Assembly (NCBI GenBank): GCA_019090615.1 | Contig: JAHRVQ010000089.1 | Coordinates: forward strand, 1-50,412 | DNA from: Pseudomonadales bacterium | GTDB lineage: Bacteria; Pseudomonadota; Gammaproteobacteria; Pseudomonadales; Azotimanducaceae | Direction of reading: 5' to 3' | Length of the DNA stretch: 50,412 nucleotides | Shown here: positions 37,337 to 46,437 of the stretch, piece after piece | Position numbering within the stretch: the first letter of the stretch is position 1 | Layout of the letters: every line of letters begins with the position of its first letter | Notes under the pieces: model-generated | What the model was told of the DNA's origin: nothing | Database searches by the model: none | Seen by the model: only the letters and a program-made list of their open reading frames with translations | Made by a program: the position numbers and the translations under genes

Positions 37337-37517
37337 GTTTTTAATTTTCCAAAGTCTATACGAACATCTGCTATGTGCTGTACGCAGCCTGTTCTAATTA
37401 CTATTTGCTCGATCTAACCATACGATTGATTAATTCAGGTGGTTAGATCAAATGGTTAGGTCAATACTTTTTTATTAAGCGCTTCACTATTCTTCTATGG
37501 CAAAATGTCGACGAAAT

Positions 37518-39041
37518 TTAAACTTCCGTCAAAGGTAATTTACCAATCTTCGAGCGCCAGATTTCAGGGCCAGTGATATGCACGGACTCACCACGCGAAT
37601 CCACCGCAACAGTTACCGGCATATCTTCAACTTCAAATTCATGGATCGCCTCCATACCTAATTCAGGGAATGCTACCACTCGCGAATTACGAATCGCTTT
37701 CGAGACTAAAAATGCAGCCCCACCAACCGCCATAAGATATACCGCCTGATGTTTCTTTATAGATGCAATTGCTACAGGGCCTCGTTCAGCTTTGCCTATC
37801 ATGCCCAACAAACCAGTTTTCTCAAGCATCATATCGGTAAAACCGTCCATTCGAGTCGCAGTAGTAGGACCGGCTGGGCCGACAACTTCTTCTCCAACAG
37901 CATCGACGGGACCAACGTAATAAATAAAACGGCCTTTTAGATCAATATCTGCTGGCAACGACTTTCCTTCAGCAAATAGATCGCGGATTTTTTTATGCGC
38001 AGCATCCCTGCCAGTTAACATCTTGCCAGAAATTAGCACCGTTTCGCCCGGCTGCCAGGTAGCAACTTCCTCTTTTGTTACAGTATCAAGATTCACCCGT
38101 CTTGAATTGGGCCCTGCTTTCCAGGTGATTTCAGGCCAGTCTTCGATTTTGGGCACCGCCAGCTCCGCTGGGCCACTACCATCCAGTATAAAATGCGTAT
38201 GCCGAGTGGCGGCGCAATTTGGAATCATGGCTACTGGCAGGTTAGCGGCGTGAGTCGGGTAATCCATTATTTTTACATCCAGCACGGTGGTTAAGCCGCC
38301 CAAGCCCTGAGCACCAATACCCAGTGAATTTACTTTATCAAAAATTTCTAATCTTAATTCCTCGATGCGATTCTTTGCACCGCGCTGAATTAATTCATCA
38401 ATATCAATGGAATCCATCAACGACCGCTTCGCTAATAACATGGCTTTTTCAGCAGTACCACCAATACCAATACCCAACATACCCGGTGGACACCACCCCG
38501 CACCCATAGTTGGCACCGTCTTTAATACCCAGTCAACAATACTGTCCGCTGGGTTTAACATCACCAGTTTTGACTTGGCCTCAGACCCACCGCCCTTAGC
38601 TGCCACATGAATTTCAACCTTATCACCCAGCACCAGCTCGGTATGAATAACCGCTGGGGTATTATCTTTGGTATTTGACCGCTTACCTGCAGGATCAGAT
38701 AAAACCGAGGCACGTAAAATGTTATCCGGCAATTGATAGGCTCTGCGCACACCTTCATTAATCATATCCTCAAGGGAACAATCCGTTTCAAAGCGCACGT
38801 CCATGCCCACTGCAATGAATACGTTAACGATACCTGTATCCTGACAAATCGGTCTTTTTCCCTCGGCACACATTCTGGAATTAATTAGAATCTGCGCCAT
38901 TGCATCTTTTGCCGCACTGGACTCTTCACGCTCGTAAGCTGCGTTAATCCCCTGGATAAAATCAGCTGGGTGATAATACGAAATATACTGTAATGAATCC
39001 TGGATGCTTTGAATCAAGTCATTTTTAGTGATAGTAGTCAT
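37518..39041 (-). CDS. Class I fumarate hydratase (iron-sulfur)
   Basis: Single-chain [4Fe-4S] fumarase interconverting fumarate and malate. Candidate cluster cysteines are C66 (RPICQDTG), C184 (GWCPPGM) and C276 (PNCAATRH), the three positions conserved in the FumA/FumB family; SDPAGKRSNTKDNTPA is the signature segment. C-terminal part has the TTATRMDGFTDMMLEKTG of the beta-type domain. 507 residues. Same strand as, and 181 bases upstream of, the carboxylase gene. Confidence 0.95.
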   Translation of the reverse strand: MTTITKNDLIQSIQDSLQYISYYHPADFIQGINAAYEREESSAAKDAMAQILINSRMCAEGKRPICQDTGIVNVFIAVGMDVRFETDCSLEDMINEGVRRAYQLPDNILRASVLSDPAGKRSNTKDNTPAVIHTELVLGDKVEIHVAAKGGGSEAKSKLVMLNPADSIVDWVLKTVPTMGAGWCPPGMLGIGIGGTAEKAMLLAKRSLMDSIDIDELIQRGAKNRIEELRLEIFDKVNSLGIGAQGLGGLTTVLDVKIMDYPTHAANLPVAMIPNCAATRHTHFILDGSGPAELAVPKIEDWPEITWKAGPNSRRVNLDTVTKEEVATWQPGETVLISGKMLTGRDAAHKKIRDLFAEGKSLPADIDLKGRFIYYVGPVDAVGEEVVGPAGPTTATRMDGFTDMMLEKTGLLGMIGKAERGPVAIASIKKHQAVYLMAVGGAAFLVSKAIRNSRVVAFPELGMEAIHEFEVEDMPVTVAVDSRGESVHITGPEIWRSKIGKLPLTEV

Positions 39042-39198
39042 GATGATGTCCTATTCAATTCTGCTCAATGTCTATTGGCTGGTGCCAAATATCAAATAAT
39101 AAAAATATCAGATAATAATTGCAGGTCGTTTGGCCCTGGTGAAACTAATTGCTCATTCTATCAATCATTAACCTAAGGCAGGAACGGAAATAACACCA

Positions 39199-40023
39199 AT
39201 GTTACATATTCATCGATTATTTTTAGGACTTTTTATTTATACCCTGGCAATGGGCAGCGGCAACGCCTTTGCAGCAATGCAAAAACCTGACACCAGCACA
39301 GAAAAAGAGACCGAATTAGACAAACAATTTGTAGAATTTATTAGCTCAGTCAATCAGACCACCTTAATCGAGCTCTATACCTCCGAAGGCTGCTCTAGCT
39401 GCCCCGTGGCAGACAGCTGGCTGGCAAACTTCAAAACAAATAAAACCCTGTGGCACGAAATCATTCCGCTGGCTTTTCATGTTGACTACTGGAACTATCT
39501 GGGCTGGGAAGATAAGTATTCAAACTCCGCCAATACTTTACGCCAGGCCCTTTATAAAGAACAGGGCCGCCTCAGGTCAATTTATACACCCGGATTTGTC
39601 ATTAACGGCCAGGAATGGCGAGGCTTTTTTAATCCCCGTATGCAAAATCGTTTTCCCAAGGGCAAACAGGCTGTTGGCATTCTGCGGCTGAGATCCAGTC
39701 AGACTGAAGCCCAGCTGGAATTTCAACCTTCCGCCTTAGATACTAATCTCGCCAGGGTCTTGATCGCCAATGTTGCGTATCTGGCAATGGATATCAAAAG
39801 TACCATCAGGGCGGGTGAAAATCGTGGCACAACACTGCCGCATAATTTTGTGGTTATCAAGCATGACCAGTGGCCACTAGAAGCCCGCCACCACCCCCTG
39901 GAAAATCATTACACCGGTCAAAGGTATATTCACGCCCCCAAAAACGCGACGGCCATTGCGGCCTGGGTATCACCCAAAGATAACCTTAGACCAATCCAGG
40001 CTGTCGGCGGGTGGCTAGACTGA
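39199..40023 (+). CDS. DUF1223 thioredoxin-like secreted protein
   Basis: 274 residues with an N-terminal signal peptide (~1-26, ending AFAA). LIELYTSEGCSSCPVAD carries the C65-x-x-C68 pair, and FHVDYWNYLGWEDKYS follows, both typical of DUF1223 proteins. The fold is thioredoxin-like and probably periplasmic; no function is established that I know of. Preceded by GGAACGGA. It stands alone between fumarase (divergent) and the thiolase. Confidence 0.88.
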   Translation: MLHIHRLFLGLFIYTLAMGSGNAFAAMQKPDTSTEKETELDKQFVEFISSVNQTTLIELYTSEGCSSCPVADSWLANFKTNKTLWHEIIPLAFHVDYWNYLGWEDKYSNSANTLRQALYKEQGRLRSIYTPGFVINGQEWRGFFNPRMQNRFPKGKQAVGILRLRSSQTEAQLEFQPSALDTNLARVLIANVAYLAMDIKSTIRAGENRGTTLPHNFVVIKHDQWPLEARHHPLENHYTGQRYIHAPKNATAIAAWVSPKDNLRPIQAVGGWLD

Positions 40024-40202
40024 TTCAGGACTCTAAAACCACCAATATCTGAAAATGACAGACACCTACTTACCTCCATGTTCTAAAGTTTACCGATTAA
40101 ATGCGATTAATCCTCGCCCAAAGCGTTGATTTCCGCAGCGCTGTTAAATAGGATTCACGCTCGGGCAATAAAATGCCACTAACCAGCCGAAAAACAATCA
40201 GC

Positions 40203-40231
40203 AAACCAACAAACCAACAAACCAACAAACC
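40203..40231. repeat. 8-bp tandem repeat (aaaccaac)
   Basis: About 3.6 copies of aaaccaac in the 299-base gap before the thiolase gene. No gene is seen in this gap; a promoter for the thiolase probably lies downstream of the repeat. Confidence 0.75.
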
Positions 40232-40322
40232 ATAGTAGCTCGGCAAGTCATGCAGGCCACTGTATGCTTATTAGACCCAATAATCAGCCGAACAATAACT
40301 CACTAAAGGCTTAGGAATAATT

Positions 40323-41498
40323 ATGAACGACATTTATATAGCAAGCGGGGCGCGCACGCCTATGGGCGGATTCCAGGGTAGTCTACAAGATTTAACCGGT
40401 GTAGAACTGGGCACCTGTGCTATTCAGGCTGCCATTGAACGGTCAGGAATCAAAGCTGATGATGTTGACGAAATTATTATGGGCTGTGTTCTGCCTTCTG
40501 GTCTTAAACAGGGTCCTGCCAGGCAGGCAGCCATTAATGCCGGCATTCCTGTCGAGGTAGGTGCCACCACAATCAATAAGCTCTGTGGCTCAGGTATGAA
40601 AGCCACCATGCTAGCGCACGATTTAATTAAGGCAGGCACCAATGAAGTGATGGTAGCTGGGGGCATGGAGAGTATGAGCAACTCGCCTTTCTTAATGCCC
40701 AAAGCCCGCGCCGGCTATCGCATGGGCCACGCCGAAGTACTCGATTCAATGTTTGCAGATGGGCTGGAAGACGCTGAAACAGGTCGCCTTATGGGCTCCT
40801 TCGCACAGGATATGGCCGATAAATACCAGATGACACGAGAAGCAATGGACGCCTGGGCCATTCAATCATTGACCCGCGCCAAACAAGCCATAGACAAGGG
40901 CCAACTCAAAGCAGAAACGGTGCCAGTAACTATTAAGTCACGCAAAGGCGAAGTTACAGTAGTTGACGATGAACAGCCAGGCAATGCAAATATCGAAAAA
41001 ATACCCTCGCTGCGCCCTGCTTTCAGCAACGATGGCACGGTTACCGCTGCCAATTCAAGTTCTATTTCAGACGGTGCTTCCGCACTGGTGCTGGCGAGTG
41101 AAGCAGCCATAAAAAATCGCAACCTTCAACCCATGGCCCGTATACTTGGCCACACCACAAATTCACGCCACCCTTCCGAATTCACCATCGCCCCCGTAGG
41201 CGCTATCGAAAAACTGTTGCAGAAGGTTGGCTGGAGCACAGAGGATGTGGATCTATTTGAAATCAATGAAGCCTTCGCCATGGTCACCATGGCGGCTGTT
41301 CATGATTTAAGATTAGACCCTGAAAAAGTCAATGTTTTCGGCGGCGCCTGCGCCCAGGGACATCCCATTGGCTCTACTGGATCCAGGATCATCGTCACGC
41401 TAATGCACGCCCTAAAAACACTGGGTAAAAGTAAAGGAGTTGCTGCGCTATGTATAGGCGGCGGCGAAGCCACTGCCATCGCAATCGAGTTAGTTTAA
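40323..41498 (+). CDS. Acetyl-CoA C-acetyltransferase (thiolase II)
   Basis: Condenses two acetyl-CoA to acetoacetyl-CoA or the reverse. Acyl-accepting cysteine C88 (NKLCGSGMKA), GHPIGSTG histidine and the C-terminal CIGGGEA cysteine are all present, and NEAFA lies in between. Length 391 is normal for biosynthetic-type thiolases (PhaA/AtoB). Its neighbour fabY and the carboxylase nearby suggest an acetyl-CoA-consuming neighbourhood; no phaB or phaC is visible. GGAATAATT precedes the ATG. Confidence 0.94.
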   Translation: MNDIYIASGARTPMGGFQGSLQDLTGVELGTCAIQAAIERSGIKADDVDEIIMGCVLPSGLKQGPARQAAINAGIPVEVGATTINKLCGSGMKATMLAHDLIKAGTNEVMVAGGMESMSNSPFLMPKARAGYRMGHAEVLDSMFADGLEDAETGRLMGSFAQDMADKYQMTREAMDAWAIQSLTRAKQAIDKGQLKAETVPVTIKSRKGEVTVVDDEQPGNANIEKIPSLRPAFSNDGTVTAANSSSISDGASALVLASEAAIKNRNLQPMARILGHTTNSRHPSEFTIAPVGAIEKLLQKVGWSTEDVDLFEINEAFAMVTMAAVHDLRLDPEKVNVFGGACAQGHPIGSTGSRIIVTLMHALKTLGKSKGVAALCIGGGEATAIAIELV

Positions 41499-41504
41499 AC
41501 AGTA

Positions 41505-41552
41505 ACCGCAATTGATAAGCCAAAACCAGGCGCGGAAACTATCAATTGCGGT
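41505..41552. promoter_or_regulatory. 13-bp perfect inverted repeat between thiolase and fabY
   Basis: ACCGCAATTGATA (41505-41517) and TATCAATTGCGGT (41540-41552), 22-base loop. It begins seven bases after the thiolase stop and lies 125 bases before fabY. No T run follows, so it may stabilise the thiolase mRNA 3' end, act in attenuation, or be a two-half operator of fabY. Confidence 0.55.
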
Positions 41553-41676
41553 GACTTGTCTGCTACGAAATCGTACAATATTCGCAATATTCAGCCCAAA
41601 CTATTGTTTGAGCAAATAATACCTGCCACCTTGTTGGTTTTATCCGCCTCAAATAATATCTTCAGGAGTTAACTTT

Positions 41677-43536
41677 TTGTCACGCCTTCCCGTAATTGTC
41701 GGATTCGGTGGAATCAGCCCCGCTGGACGTAGTTCGGCGCATCATGCTTATCGCCGGCTTGTTATTGACAAACTAGAGCAATCAACTGCTGACGCGACCT
41801 ACCAATCACTAGCAGCGCTGATGAATTTACCTCAGGTTGACAAGCAATTTATCCTCGACCACACGCTGGTGCGCAAGATTGAACAAAACCTTTTCAACCC
41901 AGACCTGGTGCGGACTAATAAATCCGCCGCTCTAAAGGCCAGCGATGAAAATAACATCGCCTTCGTATTGAAAAAAAAACAGCTACCAGGCTCGATCCCT
42001 GAAAATTGGCGCATCACTGACATCAACAATGGTCGCGTAAAAGTAGAAGTTGATAACCTGGACGTACTATTCCCAGATCATAGGAAATCTCTAGTACAAT
42101 CTGCCGGCCAATTACCCAGCGGCTTCAAACCAGAATCACTCTATCAAGCTCGCAGTCACCCAAGAGGCCTGCAACTAACAGTTTATGCCGCCTCCGACGC
42201 ACTAAACTCGCTTGGTCTCGACTGGGAAACAATAAAACAACGCTTACCCGCAGATCAAATTTCAGTTTATGCAAGCAGCGCCATGGGTCAACTTGATATC
42301 AATGGTGCTGGCGGATTACTGCAGGCTTCAATGATGGGCAAGAGAGTCAGCGCAAAAAACTGTGCCTTAAGCCTGGCAGAAATGACAGCCGATTTCGTCA
42401 ATGCCTATATTATCGGCAGCATAGGGACAACTGGTGCTAACGTCGGTGCTTGCGCTACATTCCTGTATAATTTGCGCCAGGGAATTCGCGATCTTCAATC
42501 AGGGAAATTTCGCGCAGTGCTTGTGGGCGCTAGCGAAGCCCCAATAACACCCGAAGTGATTGAAGGTTATCGTACTATGGGCGCTCTGGCTGAAGACGAA
42601 GCTTTAAACAAGCTAGATGGCCATACAGGCGCAACCGATCATCGCCGAGCCTGCCGACCTTTTGCTGAAAATTGCGGTTTCACCTTATCTGAATCATCTC
42701 AATTTTTGATCTTAATGGACGATGAACTCGCCATGGAAATGGGTGCAAATATATACGGCGCTGTGGCTGACGTATTCATCAATGCTGACGGATTTAAAAA
42801 GTCAATCCCCGGCCCTGGTATTGGCAATTATGTCACCATGGGAAAAGCCATGGGTAGCATTCGTGCCATTCTTGGAGAAGAAGCTTTAAAACATCGATCC
42901 TATATCCAGGCACACGGCACCAGCACACCACAAAACCGAACTACCGAATCGCATATTTTCAATGAACTAGCAAAAGCCTTTGGCATTAAACACTGGCCAG
43001 TTTCGGCGATCAAATCTTATCTGGGGCATTCCCTCGGCTCAGCATCCGGAGACCAGATAATAACCTCGCTAGGTGTTTGGGCGCATGGCATTATTCCCGG
43101 CATTACCTCAATCAACAACATTGCCGATGATGTACACAGTAGCCATTTGAACTTTCTAACTAGCCATCACGAAATCGACCCCAGCCAAATGGATGCAACC
43201 CTGATCAACTCCAAAGGATTTGGTGGTAACAATGCAACAGCAGCTATTCTTTCGCCCCATATCACTCGCCAGATGCTACGTAAAAAACACGGCGCCCAGG
43301 CTTTCACCCAACGAGAAGTCAGAAATGAGGCCGTGCAGGAAAAAACAATGGCCTACGACCTGGAAACTTCACAGGGCAAAAACAAATTAATCTATCGATT
43401 TGGTTTAGGTGTTGTGAGCGGCGAAGAACTTACCCTGGCGGCCGACAAGATTTCCATTCCAGGCCACCAACAGAGTGTTAGCCTGGAACTTGAGAACCCC
43501 TACCAGGATATGACAACAGACCAGCCCAAAAGCTGA
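41677..43536 (+). CDS. fabY: Beta-ketoacyl-ACP synthase FabY
   Basis: FabY of Pseudomonas is the ketosynthase that starts fatty-acid synthesis by condensing acetyl-CoA with malonyl-ACP, in place of FabH. The 619-residue product keeps the FabY start SRLPVIVGFGG..AAGRSS-like segment (here ISPAGRSS), HPRGLQ, the active cysteine C259 (GACATFLYNL), HGTSTP and GHSLGSASGDQ histidines, and NSKGFGGNNA. It is much longer than FabF/FabB (~410), as FabY is. Start TTG at 41677 with AGGAG nine bases upstream. Adjacent to a thiolase gene. Confidence 0.92.
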   Translation: MSRLPVIVGFGGISPAGRSSAHHAYRRLVIDKLEQSTADATYQSLAALMNLPQVDKQFILDHTLVRKIEQNLFNPDLVRTNKSAALKASDENNIAFVLKKKQLPGSIPENWRITDINNGRVKVEVDNLDVLFPDHRKSLVQSAGQLPSGFKPESLYQARSHPRGLQLTVYAASDALNSLGLDWETIKQRLPADQISVYASSAMGQLDINGAGGLLQASMMGKRVSAKNCALSLAEMTADFVNAYIIGSIGTTGANVGACATFLYNLRQGIRDLQSGKFRAVLVGASEAPITPEVIEGYRTMGALAEDEALNKLDGHTGATDHRRACRPFAENCGFTLSESSQFLILMDDELAMEMGANIYGAVADVFINADGFKKSIPGPGIGNYVTMGKAMGSIRAILGEEALKHRSYIQAHGTSTPQNRTTESHIFNELAKAFGIKHWPVSAIKSYLGHSLGSASGDQIITSLGVWAHGIIPGITSINNIADDVHSSHLNFLTSHHEIDPSQMDATLINSKGFGGNNATAAILSPHITRQMLRKKHGAQAFTQREVRNEAVQEKTMAYDLETSQGKNKLIYRFGLGVVSGEELTLAADKISIPGHQQSVSLELENPYQDMTTDQPKS

Positions 43537-43548
43537 AGCCAGCATCGC

Positions 43549-45054
43549 TTATGCACTTGCCTGATTGGCAACACATTCCTGCTGGCTAACTCTCTGACTA
43601 CCATTATAACTTTCCAGGTGGACGTCAAACTGCCACAACCGATGAAGGTGCTTTAGCACCTCAGCCGATTCTTCATGCAATTCAATACCGCTCTGTTGGT
43701 TATGTCTCAGCGTCAAGGACCGGTCACCTTTAAGGTCTACATTTTGAACCTGAATGTCCGGTTCTTTATTAGTCAGGTTATATTGCTGGGCCAATAAATC
43801 ACGCACTAATTTAAAACCTGACTCGTCATGGATAGCTGAAATTTCCAGTTCTGACTGATGCTCATCATCAAGCACATTAAAAAGGTGCATATCGCGCATA
43901 ACCTTAGGCGATAGGAATTGCTGGATAAAACTTTCATCTTTAAAATTCGCCATGGCAAACTGTAACGTTTCTAGCCAGTTAGAACCGGCAATATCCGGAA
44001 AGAACTTTTTATCTTCAGCCGTGGGGTTTTCACAAATTCGGCGGATATCCCGCATCATAGAAAAACCCAACGTATAAACATTGATACCAGAAAAGTACGG
44101 GCTATCAAAATCAGGTTGAAATATCACACCCGAATGCATTTGCAGAAACTCCAACATAAAACCATCATTGACTCTACCCTGGTCATAGAGGCTATTACTC
44201 AAGGTATAATGCCAAAATGTGGCCCAGCCTTCATTCATCACCTGGGTTTGACGTTGCGGATAAAAGTACTGCGCCGTTTTACGCACAATACGAACTATTT
44301 CTCGCTCCCAGGGTTCCAGGGTTGGGGCATTTTTTTCCACAAAATAGAGTAAATTTTCCTGTGGCTCGTTAGGAAAATTTGGTGCCTGGGTTTCAGGCGT
44401 TTCCTGCCTGACACCAGGAATGGTACGCCACAGATCGTTGACCTGTTTTTGCCGCGCCATTTCTCGTTCGTGTTGCGCCAGACGCTCTTTTAGCGCAGAT
44501 ATAGGAAAAGGCCGCTTATATCGATCAACGCCATAGTTCATTAAAGCATGGCAAGAATCTAATAATTTCTCTACTGTTTCAACACCGTAACGCTCTTCGC
44601 ATTGAGTCACATATTTTTTTGCAAACAATAAATAGTCAATAATTGACTCAGCATCAGTCCAGGCCTTAAAGAGATAGTTGCCTTTAAAAAATGAATTATG
44701 TCCATAACAGGCGTGGGCTATAACCAACGCCTGCATGGTCATGGTATTTTCTTCCATCAGATAGGAAATACAGGGATTTGAATTAATAACGATTTCATAA
44801 GCCAGGCCCATCGCGCCACGCTTATAATTTTGTTCAACATTCAAAAATTGTTTGCCATAAGACCAGTGATTGTAGCCAAGCGGCATACCCACCGAAGCAT
44901 AAGCATCCATCATCTGCTCAGATCGAATAACTTCAATTTGATTAGGATAGGTATCAAGACCATAACTATCCGCGATTTCACCGATGGCCTTGTCATACTT
45001 ATCTATCAGTTCAAAAGACCATTCGCTATTTTCAGATATAAAGTTTTGTTTCAT
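43549..45054 (-). CDS. SpoVR family protein (YcgB-like)
   Basis: About 501 residues, cytoplasmic, no membrane segment. Landmarks: HWSYGKQF near the N-terminus, EIVINSNPCISYLMEENTM, AHACYGHNSFFKGN and MNEGWATFWHY. Function is unknown; in Bacillus it affects spore cortex, and in gammaproteobacteria it is part of the prkA-yeaH-ycgB stationary-phase set. The ATG at 45054 has AAGGGA just upstream; an ATG at 45066 has none. Last gene of the minus-strand trio. Confidence 0.93.
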   Translation of the reverse strand: MKQNFISENSEWSFELIDKYDKAIGEIADSYGLDTYPNQIEVIRSEQMMDAYASVGMPLGYNHWSYGKQFLNVEQNYKRGAMGLAYEIVINSNPCISYLMEENTMTMQALVIAHACYGHNSFFKGNYLFKAWTDAESIIDYLLFAKKYVTQCEERYGVETVEKLLDSCHALMNYGVDRYKRPFPISALKERLAQHEREMARQKQVNDLWRTIPGVRQETPETQAPNFPNEPQENLLYFVEKNAPTLEPWEREIVRIVRKTAQYFYPQRQTQVMNEGWATFWHYTLSNSLYDQGRVNDGFMLEFLQMHSGVIFQPDFDSPYFSGINVYTLGFSMMRDIRRICENPTAEDKKFFPDIAGSNWLETLQFAMANFKDESFIQQFLSPKVMRDMHLFNVLDDEHQSELEISAIHDESGFKLVRDLLAQQYNLTNKEPDIQVQNVDLKGDRSLTLRHNQQSGIELHEESAEVLKHLHRLWQFDVHLESYNGSQRVSQQECVANQASA

Positions 45055-45111
45055 ACTTCCCTTCATGCTTTATTATTTACATTTTGCATACGGGTCATTA
45101 TGCCCGACCTT

Positions 45112-46371
45112 TTATACGAGGCGTTTCTGAAATAAATCCTTAAATACCAGGTAGATATCAGATGGCTCCACTACCTGCCGTAATGCAAATCGATCTTCCC
45201 ACTCAGCTGAAACATTTTCGTATTCTCGCCATAATGCCTGGTGATCTGCTGGTGTAATTTCCACATAAGAAAAATGGTTCACCACTGGCAGTATATTCTC
45301 CACAATTATCTTGCTACAAAGTGGCGAATCATCTTTCCAGTTATCTCCATCAGATGCCTGAGCAACATAAATATTCCAGTTAGAAGCCGGGTATCGCGCC
45401 TTAATAATTTCGTCGACCATTTTTAACGCACTAGAAACAATAGTACCGCCGGTTTCCCTTGAGTAAAAAAACTCATGCTCGTCAACTTCGCGAGCACTGG
45501 TATGGTGACGAATAAACACCAAATCAGTTTTCTCATAATGGCGTTGCAAAAAGAGATAGAGCAGCGTGAAAAACCGCTTTGCCATGTCTTTTCGAGACTG
45601 GTCCATAGAACCACTAACATCCATCACACAAAACATAACAGCCTTGTTGGAAGGCAGCGGAAGTTTAGCTTGCAAGTTATATTTAAGGTCAAAATCATCA
45701 AGAAATGGAATTCGGTTTATACGTCGCTTAAGGCTATCCCGCTGCTCCAGAAGGGCCATAATTTCATCCGAACCTGGCTCTGCCTCCTCTAACGCCACCT
45801 CCACCTGACGCAGCTTTTTCCGACTACCTGCAGACAGCGCCATGCGGCGTGCCTGAGCTGAACGCATGGTCCTGAGGATATTCAGACGAGAAGGAATACC
45901 TTCTTCAGAAATTCCTGCCTGGACCATTTTAAAAGATTCCAGATCTGTTAGGTTTTTACGCACCAGGTTCGGTAGTTCCAGGTCATCAAACATGATATCC
46001 AGGAATTCTTTCTGCGAAATCTGAAAAACAAATTCGTCTTCTCCCTCGCCGGAGTCGCTGGCATCACCGCCACCGCCGCCACCCCCGCCGCCTGACGGCG
46101 GACGCTTAACTCTATCACCTGCATTGAACTCTTTGTTACCTGGATAAATTGTATTCCTGGTACCACCTTTGCCATGCCGAAAACTAGGCTCACTAATATT
46201 GTCCTTAGGTATGCTTATTTCCTCGCCACGCTCAAGGTCGGTAATACTTCTTTTATTTACTGCATCATCTACAGCCCGTTTGATCTGCTTGCGATACCTT
46301 TTTAAGAATCGCTGCCGGTTGACAGTACTTTTATTTCTGGCATTCAAGCGGCGATCTATAACATAATTCAT
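45112..46371 (-). CDS. YeaH/YhbH family protein (DUF444)
   Basis: 419 residues. The N-terminus is basic ([22 protein letters not shown]), then [16 protein letters not shown] and [17 protein letters not shown], the DUF444 signature. A run of nine glycines follows (GC-rich codons at about 46070-46093). The C-terminal half is a VWA-like domain with MIDAS-type DVSGSMDQS and SDGDNW. Such proteins work with the PrkA kinase; the molecular role is not settled. Middle gene between prkA and spoVR. Confidence 0.93.
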   Translation of the reverse strand: MNYVIDRRLNARNKSTVNRQRFLKRYRKQIKRAVDDAVNKRSITDLERGEEISIPKDNISEPSFRHGKGGTRNTIYPGNKEFNAGDRVKRPPSGGGGGGGGGDASDSGEGEDEFVFQISQKEFLDIMFDDLELPNLVRKNLTDLESFKMVQAGISEEGIPSRLNILRTMRSAQARRMALSAGSRKKLRQVEVALEEAEPGSDEIMALLEQRDSLKRRINRIPFLDDFDLKYNLQAKLPLPSNKAVMFCVMDVSGSMDQSRKDMAKRFFTLLYLFLQRHYEKTDLVFIRHHTSAREVDEHEFFYSRETGGTIVSSALKMVDEIIKARYPASNWNIYVAQASDGDNWKDDSPLCSKIIVENILPVVNHFSYVEITPADHQALWREYENVSAEWEDRFALRQVVEPSDIYLVFKDLFQKRLV

Positions 46372-46437
46372 ACACTGTCCCTTGGTTACGACTATCGTTA
46401 CGAACTGGGGTTACGAGCAAAAATCAGCAACCAACGT

